From contig OZ245851.1 in the NCBI GenBank assembly GCA_965228975.1, forward strand, positions 2,604,001 to 2,668,000: a stretch of 64,000 nt of DNA. Direction: 5' to 3'. Below, one piece after another: positions 34,484 to 42,042 of the stretch (positions within the stretch are counted from its first letter, which is position 1; each line of letters opens with the position of its first letter). Source of the DNA: JAJFJD01 sp965228975. GTDB taxonomy: Bacteria > Pseudomonadota > Alphaproteobacteria > UBA8366. Below the pieces are notes generated by a model. That model was not told the origin of the DNA. It was given only the letters and a program-made list of their open reading frames with translations, and did no database searches. A program made the translations under genes and the position numbers.

Positions 34484-35317
34484 CTACTTTCTCGACCGGC
34501 GTCGCCGGATAATCAGCTTGTTGCTGGGTTTCTTCGGCGCCCGGGTACGCTTGCCCTTGGTCGGCTTGCCCCACGGGGTCACCGGATGACGGCCACCCGA
34601 CGTACGGCCTTCGCCGCCGCCATGTGGATGGTCGACCGGGTTCATCGCAACGCCGCGCACCGCGGGCCGCTTGCCGATCCAGCGTTTCCGTCCCGCCTTG
34701 CCCAAGTTGATGTTGGACTGGTCGGGATTGGATACGGCACCGATCGTCGCCATGCACTCGCCGCGCACCATGCGCAGTTCGCCCGACGACAATTTCAACT
34801 GCGCGTACCCCTGGTCGCGTCCCACCAGCTGAACGTAGGTCCCGGCGGAGCGGGCAATCTGGCCGCCCTTACCCGGCTTCATCTCCACATTGTGGATGAT
34901 CGTGCCGACCGGAATGTTGTTGAGCGGCATCGCATTGCCGGGCTTCACATCGACCCGGTCGCCGGCCACGACACTGTCGCCCGTGCGCAAGCGCTGCGGC
35001 GCCAGGATATAGGCCAGCTCCCCGTCGCTGTATTTCAGCAGGGCGATATATGCCGTGCGGTTGGGATCGTACTCGATCCGCTCGACCGTCGCCGGCATAT
35101 CGAACTTCCGCCGCTTGAAATCGACCACACGATAGCGCCGCTTGTGACCGCCACCGCGGCGGCGCGCGGTGATGCGACCGGTGTTGTTACGCCCACCCTT
35201 TTTCGTAAGACCTTCGGTCAAGCTCTTGACCGGCTTACCTTTATAGAGTGCCGACCGGTCCACCAGAACCAACTGGCGCATGCCGGGCGTGATCGGATTG
35301 AAATTCTTCAACGCCAT
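34484..35317 (-). CDS. rplB: 50S ribosomal protein L2
   Basis: A 277-residue L2 with GGGHKRRYRVVDFKRRKFD and the peptidyl-transferase-centre loop RGVAMNPVDHPHGGGEGRTSGGRHPVTPWG containing the conserved His. Confidence 0.98.
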   Translation of the reverse strand: MALKNFNPITPGMRQLVLVDRSALYKGKPVKSLTEGLTKKGGRNNTGRITARRRGGGHKRRYRVVDFKRRKFDMPATVERIEYDPNRTAYIALLKYSDGELAYILAPQRLRTGDSVVAGDRVDVKPGNAMPLNNIPVGTIIHNVEMKPGKGGQIARSAGTYVQLVGRDQGYAQLKLSSGELRMVRGECMATIGAVSNPDQSNINLGKAGRKRWIGKRPAVRGVAMNPVDHPHGGGEGRTSGGRHPVTPWGKPTKGKRTRAPKKPSNKLIIRRRRSRK

Positions 35318-35321
35318 GCGA

Positions 35322-35645
35322 TTAGATCCCTGTCGTCACATCGATCGAGTGGCCTTCCTCAAGCCGCACGACCGCTTTCTTGTAGTCGTTCCGGCGGCCC
35401 TTCCGGCCACGGAAGACTTTCGTCTTGCCCTTCTGGCGCAGCGTATTGACCGAAACGACCTTCACGTCGAACACCTGCTCGACGGCCGATTTGATCTCCG
35501 GCTTGCTGGCGTCGAGCGGCACCCGGAACGTGACCTGATTATGCTCGGAACCCAGCGTCGCCTTCTCGGTGATCACCGGGAAACGGAGCAGCTCGAACCG
35601 GCGCTCGTTGCTGACCGTTTGCTTATTGAAATACTTCCAGCTCAT
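35322..35645 (-). CDS. rplW: 50S ribosomal protein L23
   Basis: A 107-residue L23, a tunnel-exit docking protein for SRP and trigger factor, with LLRFPVITEKATLGSEHNQVTFRVPLDASKPEIKSAVEQVFDVKV. Its first bases overlap the rplD stop by 4 bp. Confidence 0.97.
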   Translation of the reverse strand: MSWKYFNKQTVSNERRFELLRFPVITEKATLGSEHNQVTFRVPLDASKPEIKSAVEQVFDVKVVSVNTLRQKGKTKVFRGRKGRRNDYKKAVVRLEEGHSIDVTTGI

Positions 35646-36262
35646 GTTAGCCGCGCCTCCAGCGTCTCAACCGCTTCACGGGTCAGCACCAGCGTGTCGC
35701 GCCGCAGGATGTCGTAAACATTGGCGCCTTGCGTCGGCAACACGTCGACACCCGCGATATTCTTCGCCGCGCGGGCGAAATTCTCGTCCACCTGCGCACC
35801 CGCCACGATCAAGGCATTCGAGAGGCCAAGCTTGCCCAGCTTCTCGCTCAGAGCCTTTGTCTTGCCGTCCTTGAGCGCGACGTCATCGACGATGATCAGC
35901 TTGCCGTCGGCTTGTTTAGACGACAGCGCAGAGCACATAGCGGACCGCCGCACCTTTTTCGGCAGCTTGTGCCCGTGATCCCGCACAACCGGTCCGAATA
36001 CCGTTGCACCGCCCCGCATCTGCGTCGCGCGAATGGTGCCCTGGCGCGCCCGGCCGGTTCCCTTCTGGCGGAACGGCTTGGCCGTCGTGCCGGAAATCTC
36101 GCCGCGCGTCTTGACCTTATGCGTTCCCGCGCGGCGCTTCGCCAGTTGATAGTTGACCATGCGCGACAGAATGTCCTTGCGGACCTCCGTCCCGAACACG
36201 GCATCGTTCAACTCGATGTCGCCCGCGGCCTTGTTGTCGAGGGTGATGACTTTACTCTTCAT
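35642..36262 (-). CDS. rplD: 50S ribosomal protein L4
   Basis: A 206-residue L4 with RAGTHKVKTRGEISGTTAKPFRQKGTGRARQGTIRATQMRGGATVFGP, the tunnel-lining loop. In enterobacteria L4 autoregulates the S10 operon. It overlaps rplC by 11 bp and rplW by 4 bp. Confidence 0.97.
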   Translation of the reverse strand: MKSKVITLDNKAAGDIELNDAVFGTEVRKDILSRMVNYQLAKRRAGTHKVKTRGEISGTTAKPFRQKGTGRARQGTIRATQMRGGATVFGPVVRDHGHKLPKKVRRSAMCSALSSKQADGKLIIVDDVALKDGKTKALSEKLGKLGLSNALIVAGAQVDENFARAAKNIAGVDVLPTQGANVYDILRRDTLVLTREAVETLEARLT

Positions 36263-37034
36263 TCTTCACGTCCTCGGTCTTATCTTCAGGCGCCGCGGCG
36301 CTGTCCGGCGCGGCCTCAGCCGCCTCGTCACCCGCAGCCTCATCTGCCGCCGCTTGGGTGCCGCCTTTGACGGCCCCCGGGAACGGAGCATCTTCCGGTT
36401 GCGGCAGCTTTACCGCATCGCGTACCAGGACCCAGCCTTCGCGCGACCCCGGCACCGCGCCCTTCACCAGGACGAGCCCGGCATCTCCATCGGTCGAGAC
36501 GACCTCCAGGTTCTGCGCGGTAACCTGCTTGTTGCCCATCTGGCCGGCCATCTTCTTGCCTTTGAAGACCCGTCCCGGATCCTGACATTGGCCGGTGGAC
36601 CCATGCGCACGGTGCGAAATCGACACGCCGTGGCTGGCGCGAAGCCCACCGAAACCATGCCGCTTCATCGCACCGGCAAAGCCCTTGCCGATGCTCGTTC
36701 CCGTCACGTCTACTTTCTGGCCGGCGATGAAATGTTCCGCCGACAATTCCGCACCGACGTCCAACAATCCGTCCGGGCTGACGCGGAATTCGGCCACTTT
36801 CATTTTCGGTTCGACCTTGCCTTTCGCGAAATGGCCGCGCATCGCATTGGTCGTGTTCTTGGCCTTGGCCTTTCCGGCGCCCAGCTGCACCGCCGAATAT
36901 CCGTCTTTCTCATCCGTCCGCACCGAAACGACCTGGCAATCGTCGATGGCCAGCACCGTTACGGGAACGTGCCGCCCGTCGTCCGTAAAGACGCGGGTCA
37001 TTCCCTTTTTCCGTGCGATCAATCCGCTACGCAT
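36252..37034 (-). CDS. rplC: 50S ribosomal protein L3 with acidic Ala-rich C-terminal tail
   Basis: A 260-residue L3. The core from MRSGLIARKKGMTRVF to VKGAVPGSREGWVLVRDAVKL is normal and the central finger GFGGLRASHGVSISHRAHGSTGQCQDPGRVFKGKKMAGQMG is intact. About 45 extra residues follow, rich in Ala, Glu and Asp (ADEAAGDEAAEAAPDSAAAP, then DKTEDVKNEE). E. coli L3 is 209 residues. ATG 37034 is chosen over GTG 37043. Confidence 0.95.
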   Translation of the reverse strand: MRSGLIARKKGMTRVFTDDGRHVPVTVLAIDDCQVVSVRTDEKDGYSAVQLGAGKAKAKNTTNAMRGHFAKGKVEPKMKVAEFRVSPDGLLDVGAELSAEHFIAGQKVDVTGTSIGKGFAGAMKRHGFGGLRASHGVSISHRAHGSTGQCQDPGRVFKGKKMAGQMGNKQVTAQNLEVVSTDGDAGLVLVKGAVPGSREGWVLVRDAVKLPQPEDAPFPGAVKGGTQAAADEAAGDEAAEAAPDSAAAPEDKTEDVKNEE

Positions 37035-37064
37035 AACGCTCACCGTTCCCTGGAAACAACGCCG

Positions 37065-37373
37065 TTAGAGTTTGATTTCAACGTCAACGCCGGATGCCAG
37101 ATCGAGCTTCATCAGGGCATCCACCGTTTGCGGCGTTGGGTCGACGATGTCGAGAAGCCGCTTATGCGTGCGGATCTCGAACTGTTCGCGACTCTTCTTG
37201 TCGATATGCGGTCCCCGCAGAACGGTGACCCGCTCGATACGCGTCGGCATGGGAATGGGGCCACGCACCTGCGCACCAGTCCGCTTCGCGGTATTCACGA
37301 TCTCCTGCGTCGATTGATCGAGCACACGGTGATCGAACGCCTTCAACCGGATCCGAATATTTTGGTTATCCAT
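37065..37373 (-). CDS. rpsJ: 30S ribosomal protein S10 (NusE)
   Basis: A 102-residue S10 with IRIRLKAFDHRVLDQSTQEIVNTAKRTGAQVRGPIPMPTRIERVTVLRGPHIDKKSREQFEIR-type sequence; also the NusE antitermination factor that binds NusB and NusG. First gene of the S10 group, 58 bp after tufA. Confidence 0.98.
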   Translation of the reverse strand: MDNQNIRIRLKAFDHRVLDQSTQEIVNTAKRTGAQVRGPIPMPTRIERVTVLRGPHIDKKSREQFEIRTHKRLLDIVDPTPQTVDALMKLDLASGVDVEIKL

Positions 37374-37431
37374 TCAACTATCCTCCAAAAAAGAGCGCCC
37401 AGTTAAGGGCGCCCTGATCCGGTATCTTTCC

Positions 37432-38622
37432 TTATTCGATGATCGAGGTGACGACGCCCGCGCCGACGGTCTTGCCGCCTTCGCGGATCGCGAAACGAAG
37501 TCCGTCGTCCATCGCGATCGGCACGATCAACGACACTTCCATCGAGATGTTGTCACCCGGCATCACCATCTCCGTCCCGTCCGGAAGAACGACCGAACCC
37601 GTAACGTCCGTCGTACGGAAATAGAACTGAGGACGGTAGTTCGAGAAGAACGGCGTATGACGCCCGCCCTCTTCCTTCGTCAGGATGTAGCACTCGCACT
37701 TGAACTTCGTGTGCGGCGTGATCGAACCCGGCGCCGCCAGAACCTGGCCGCGCTCCACGCCCTCCCGGTCGATACCCCGCAACAGCGCGCCGATATTGTC
37801 GCCCGCCTCGCCCTGGTCCAAAAGCTTCCGGAACATCTCAACGCCCGTGCACACCGTCTTCGACGTCTCACGGATGCCAACGATCTCGATCTCGTCGCCG
37901 ACCTTCACAACGCCACGCTCAACGCGGCCCGTCACAACCGTGCCCCGGCCCGAGATCGAGAAAACATCCTCGATCGGCATCAGGAACGGCAGGTCCTTCG
38001 GACGGTCAGGCTGCGGAATATACGCATCAACCTGTTCCATCAGCTCGACGATCGTGTTCGCCCCGATCTCCGCATCCCGGCTCTCGAGCGCCGCGAGCGC
38101 TGAACCCTTGATGATCGGAATATCGTCGCCCGGGAAGTCGTAGGACGACAGAAGCTCCCGAACCTCAAGCTCGACAAGCTCAAGCAATTCCTCGTCGTCA
38201 ACCTGGTCGACCTTGTTCAGGTACACAACGATCGCCGGAACGCCGACCTGGCGCGCCAAAAGGATATGCTCACGCGTCTGCGGCATCGGCCCGTCCGCAG
38301 CGTTCACAACCAGAATCGCCCCGTCCATCTGCGCCGCACCCGTGATCATGTTCTTCACGTAGTCGGCATGACCAGGGCAATCAACATGCGCGTAGTGACG
38401 GTTCGCCGTCTCATACTCAACATGCGCCGTGTTGATCGTGATGCCACGCTCCTTCTCCTCAGGAGCCTTGTCGATCTCAGCGTAATCCGTGAAATCGGCA
38501 CCGCCCCCTTCCGCAAGCACCTTCGTGATCGCAGCCGTCAGCGTCGTCTTGCCATGGTCAACATGACCAATCGTGCCAATGTTGCAATGCGGCTTCGTTC
38601 GCTCAAACTTCTCTTTCGACAT
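37432..38622 (-). CDS. tufA: Elongation factor Tu, copy A
   Basis: GTPase delivering aminoacyl-tRNA. The 396-residue protein has G1 GHVDHGKTTL (residues 18-27), DCPGHADYVKNM, NKVDQVDD and the domain II/III ends with VVTSIIE. It is the last gene of the str group (rpsL-rpsG-fusA-tufA) and is followed by the S10 group. At the DNA level it matches the second tuf gene (54143-55333) throughout, with one difference I could find: A at 37795 against G at 54506, silent. Similarity stops at the ORF edges. Confidence 0.98.
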   Translation of the reverse strand: MSKEKFERTKPHCNIGTIGHVDHGKTTLTAAITKVLAEGGGADFTDYAEIDKAPEEKERGITINTAHVEYETANRHYAHVDCPGHADYVKNMITGAAQMDGAILVVNAADGPMPQTREHILLARQVGVPAIVVYLNKVDQVDDEELLELVELEVRELLSSYDFPGDDIPIIKGSALAALESRDAEIGANTIVELMEQVDAYIPQPDRPKDLPFLMPIEDVFSISGRGTVVTGRVERGVVKVGDEIEIVGIRETSKTVCTGVEMFRKLLDQGEAGDNIGALLRGIDREGVERGQVLAAPGSITPHTKFKCECYILTKEEGGRHTPFFSNYRPQFYFRTTDVTGSVVLPDGTEMVMPGDNISMEVSLIVPIAMDDGLRFAIREGGKTVGAGVVTSIIE

Positions 38623-38652
38623 TGGTCTAGAATCCCAGTTCCCGCTCGTTAA

Positions 38653-40725
38653 TTAGGCCAACTTCTCGCGTACCTCTTCCGCAACGGACTGAGGCACTTC
38701 AGCATAGTGATCGAATTGCATCGTGAACTGCGCCCGGCCCTGAGTCTGGGATCGCAGCGTGTTGATGTAACCGAACATATTCATCAGCGGCACCATCGCG
38801 TTGATGACCTGCGCATTGCCCCGGATCTCGGTGCTCTGCACCTGCCCGCGGCGACTTGCCAGGTCGCCGTTAACGGCGCCCAAATAGTCGTCCGGCGTCA
38901 CAACCTCCACCTTCATGATCGGCTCAAGCAGCTTAGGAGCCGCTTTCTGCATGGCTTCCCGGAACGCCGCCCGCGCGGCGATCTCGAAGGCCATGACCGA
39001 CGAATCCACGTCATGCGACGCGCCGTCATGCAACGTCACCTTGAAGTCGATCACGGGGAAGCCCAGCAGCACGCCGCTTTCGCGCGCAGACGCCAAGCCC
39101 TTCTCGACGCCCGGGATATACTCCCGCGGCACCGATCCGCCGACGATCTTGCTTTCGAACTCGTAACCCGACCCCGGCTCGCCCGGCTCGAACAACAATT
39201 GGACCCGCGCGAACTGACCGGAACCGCCGGTCTGTTTCTTGTGCGTGTAGTCGCAGTCGTAAGCCTTGCTGATCGTCTCGCGATAGGCCACCTGCGGCGC
39301 GCCGATATTGGCGTCCACGTTGAATTCGCGCTTCAGGCGATCGACGATGATCTCGAGATGCAGTTCGCCCATGCCCTTGAGCACGGTCTGACCGCTTTCC
39401 TCGTCGGATGTGACCCGGAAACTCGGATCTTCCTGCGCGAGCCGCGCCAGCGCCACCGACAGCTTGTCGTGATCGCCCTTGGTCTTCGGCTCGACCGCAA
39501 TCTCGATGACCGGATCGGGGAATTCCATCTTTTCGAGGATGATCGCGTGCTGACCGGCGCACAGCGTATCACCCGTGGTGACATTCTTAAGGCCCGCAAT
39601 GGCGACAATATCGCCGGCGCGAGCCTCCTTGATGTCTTCCCGGTGATTGGCATGCATAAGAAGCATGCGGCCAATGCGCTCTTTGTTGTCCTTAACCGAA
39701 TTCAACACGCCGGTGCCCGAATTGAGGACACCCGAATAGACGCGCACGAAGGTCAGCGACCCAACGAACGGGTCGGTCATGATCTTGAACGCCAACGCCG
39801 AGAACGGCTCGTCGTCCGACGACTGCCGCTCCGCGGCTTCGTCGTTCGGCAGCACGCCCTGCACCGGCGGCACGTCGACGGGCGACGGCAAGAAATCAAC
39901 CACTGCATCAAGAAGCGGCTGCACACCTTTGTTCTTAAACGCAGACCCAAGCATTACCGGCACGAAACCGCCGCCGATCGTACCCTGGCGGATGCAGGCC
40001 TTCAGCGTCTCCTCGTCCGGCTCGGTTCCTTCAAGATAGGCTTCCATCGCCGCGTCGTCCTGCTCGACCGCGCTCTCGACGAGCATCTCGCGATACTCCG
40101 CCGCTTGATCGGCCAGATCTTCGGGAATGTCCTGTTCCTCGAATTCGGCGCCAAGCGTCTCGTCCTTCCAGACGATCGCCTTCATGCGCACGAGATCGAC
40201 GACGCCAACGAAACTGTCCTCGGCGCCGATCGGTAGCTGCATGACCAGCGGTTGCGCGCCGAGTCGGTCCGCGATCATGTCAACGCAACGGAAGAAGTCG
40301 GCACCGACCCGGTCCATCTTGTTGACGAAACAAATACGCGGCACACCGTATTTATCGGCCTGCCGCCATACTGTTTCCGACTGGGGTTCCACGCCCGCGA
40401 CGCTATCGAATACCGCGACCGCACCGTCCAGGACCCGCAAGCTACGCTCGACTTCGATGGTGAAGTCCACGTGGCCGGGCGTGTCGATAATGTTGACGCG
40501 ATGATCACGCCACTCCGCGGTGGTCGCGGCCGAGGTAATCGTAATACCGCGCTCTTGCTCCTGCTCCATCCAGTCCATGGTGGCGTTGCCGTCATGAACC
40601 TCACCGATCTTATGCGACCGGCCGGTATAGTAGAGAACGCGCTCCGTCGTCGTGGTCTTCCCGGCATCAATATGCGCCATGATGCCGATGTTGCGATAGC
40701 GCTCAATGGGTGTCGTGCGTGCCAT
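38653..40725 (-). CDS. fusA: Elongation factor G
   Basis: Translocase GTPase, 690 residues: AHIDAGKTTTTERVLYYTG P-loop, DTPGHVDFT G3, NKMDRVGAD G4, and the domain IV/V stretches including GDLASRRGQVQ and MFGYINTLRSQTQGRAQFTMQFDHY. It lies between rpsG (27 bp) and tufA (30 bp). Confidence 0.98.
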   Translation of the reverse strand: MARTTPIERYRNIGIMAHIDAGKTTTTERVLYYTGRSHKIGEVHDGNATMDWMEQEQERGITITSAATTAEWRDHRVNIIDTPGHVDFTIEVERSLRVLDGAVAVFDSVAGVEPQSETVWRQADKYGVPRICFVNKMDRVGADFFRCVDMIADRLGAQPLVMQLPIGAEDSFVGVVDLVRMKAIVWKDETLGAEFEEQDIPEDLADQAAEYREMLVESAVEQDDAAMEAYLEGTEPDEETLKACIRQGTIGGGFVPVMLGSAFKNKGVQPLLDAVVDFLPSPVDVPPVQGVLPNDEAAERQSSDDEPFSALAFKIMTDPFVGSLTFVRVYSGVLNSGTGVLNSVKDNKERIGRMLLMHANHREDIKEARAGDIVAIAGLKNVTTGDTLCAGQHAIILEKMEFPDPVIEIAVEPKTKGDHDKLSVALARLAQEDPSFRVTSDEESGQTVLKGMGELHLEIIVDRLKREFNVDANIGAPQVAYRETISKAYDCDYTHKKQTGGSGQFARVQLLFEPGEPGSGYEFESKIVGGSVPREYIPGVEKGLASARESGVLLGFPVIDFKVTLHDGASHDVDSSVMAFEIAARAAFREAMQKAAPKLLEPIMKVEVVTPDDYLGAVNGDLASRRGQVQSTEIRGNAQVINAMVPLMNMFGYINTLRSQTQGRAQFTMQFDHYAEVPQSVAEEVREKLA

Positions 40726-40752
40726 GGCTTTTCAGTCCAATAAGGGAGTTGC

Positions 40753-41223
40753 TTACCAACGGTAATGGGAAAAGGCGCGGTTGGCCTCGGCCATACGGTG
40801 CGTGTCTTCCCGCTTCTTGACTGCCGCGCCGCGATTATTCGCCGCGTCAAGAAGTTCCCCTGAGAGCCGCTCTGTCATTGTGTTTTCGCCGCGGCTGCGC
40901 GCCGTTTGAATGATCCACCGGAAGGCCAATGCCTGCGCCCGGTCGGACCGGACCTCCATCGGCACCTGATAAGTCGCGCCGCCCACACGCCGCGACCGCA
41001 CTTCCAAGTGCGGCTTCACATTCTCGACTGCATCGTGAAACGCCTTGACCGGATCGTTGCCGGTCTTCTGCTCGAGGATATCGAGCGCCCCGTACACGAT
41101 CCGCTCGGCGACCGACTTCTTGCCGTCCAGCATCACATTGTTCATGAACTTGCTGACGGTGGTATCGCCGAATTTGGCGTCTGGAATAATCTCGCGTTTT
41201 TCTGCGCGTCGACGTCTCGACAT
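40753..41223 (-). CDS. rpsG: 30S ribosomal protein S7
   Basis: A 156-residue S7 with MSRRRRAEKREIIPDAKFGDTTVSKFMNNVMLDGKKSVAERIVYGAL and the C-terminal KKREDTHRMAEANRAFSHYRW. In E. coli S7 represses the str operon. Confidence 0.98.
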   Translation of the reverse strand: MSRRRRAEKREIIPDAKFGDTTVSKFMNNVMLDGKKSVAERIVYGALDILEQKTGNDPVKAFHDAVENVKPHLEVRSRRVGGATYQVPMEVRSDRAQALAFRWIIQTARSRGENTMTERLSGELLDAANNRGAAVKKREDTHRMAEANRAFSHYRW

Positions 41224-41240
41224 TGTCTTTTCCCGCTGTC

Positions 41241-41612
41241 CTACTTAGGCCGTTTGGCGCCGTATTTCGAACGGCGCTGCCGGCGGTCGTCGACACCCTG
41301 CGTGTCGAGCGTGCCGCGAATGATGTGATAGCGAACACCCGGCAAGTCCTTGACCCGTCCGCCGCGGATCATCACCACCGAATGTTCCTGCAAATTATGC
41401 CCCTCACCCGGGATGTAGCTGGTCACTTCGAACCCGTTGGTGAGACGTACGCGCGCGACCTTCCGCAAGGCCGAGTTCGGCTTCTTCGGTGTCGTCGTGT
41501 ATACGCGCGTGCAAACACCGCGTTTCTGGGGACACGCCTCGAGCGCCGGAACCTTGTTCCGGGTCGGCTTGTCGTGTCGACCCTTGCGGATCAGTTGATT
41601 GATCGTCGGCAT
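41241..41612 (-). CDS. rpsL: 30S ribosomal protein S12
   Basis: A 123-residue S12 with TTTPKKPNSALRKVARVRLTNG and GEGHNLQEHSVVMIRGGRVKDLPGVRYH. The lysines altered in streptomycin-resistant mutants (in PKKPNS and GRVKDLPG) are both wild type. ATG 41612 follows GAGGG; a longer frame to 41624 is not favoured. Confidence 0.98.
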   Translation of the reverse strand: MPTINQLIRKGRHDKPTRNKVPALEACPQKRGVCTRVYTTTPKKPNSALRKVARVRLTNGFEVTSYIPGEGHNLQEHSVVMIRGGRVKDLPGVRYHIIRGTLDTQGVDDRRQRRSKYGAKRPK

Positions 41613-41908
41613 GCTAGCCCTCAATCCTCCTCGTCACACCCAGCGAGAATACCCGTTAACTCAGTGGAGCACCGCCGGGGTTCGCTCCAGTTTCGTGCCG
41701 CCCGGTTCCCCGCCAAAATGCCCGTAGGACAAAAAGACGAAGTCCGCCAGCAAAGCACTCGTTTGCTTCACTGCGGGCCACGCGGACCGAATTTGCAGCC
41801 GGCTTTCCGGCTTATGTCAAAGCTCTATGTTCCCGAAGCTGTGTCTAGTGGCATGGCCTAGCCTCCCTACGCCAGCCGCTACTACCTAGCTCCTTCAAGA
41901 AGTCGCGC
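41613..41908 (-). promoter_or_regulatory. rpsL leader, about 290 nt, with candidate attenuator hairpin
   Basis: Untranslated region before rpsL with no gene. Read leftward from the promoter: AGCCGG-AAAG-CCGGCT (41797-41812); then GTCCGC (41782-41787) pairing with GCGGAC (41742-41747), enclosing a second stem AGCAAA/TTTGCT (41762-41767 with 41749-41754); then TTCGTCTTTTT. This resembles an intrinsic terminator about 130 nt before the rpsL start. I do not recognise a named leader family. Confidence 0.5.
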
Positions 41909-41937
41909 ATACTAGTGACGGCCCCATGGGGCGTCAA
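41909..41937 (-). promoter_or_regulatory. Sigma-70 promoter of the str operon
   Basis: Read leftward: TTGACG, 17-bp spacer, TAGTAT. Both hexamers are close to consensus, and it lies between the rpoC terminator hairpin and rpsL with no other gene nearby. Confidence 0.7.
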
Positions 41938-41981
41938 GCAAAAGATCGCGCTTTTCTTACCGTTTCAGCGACTTTCGGGCG

Positions 41982-42026
41982 GTGCCGCCGCCCGCCCTTC
42001 CCGAAGTCCGGATCAGGCGGCGGCAC
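41982..42026 (-). terminator. Hairpin downstream of rpoC
   Basis: Read leftward, GTGCCGCCGCC (42016-42026) pairs perfectly over 11 bp with GGCGGCGGCAC (41982-41992), 16 bp past the rpoC stop. No clean T run follows, so it may act with Rho or as a 3' end protector. Confidence 0.5.
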
Positions 42027-42042
42027 AACCCGTTTTTTCTTC

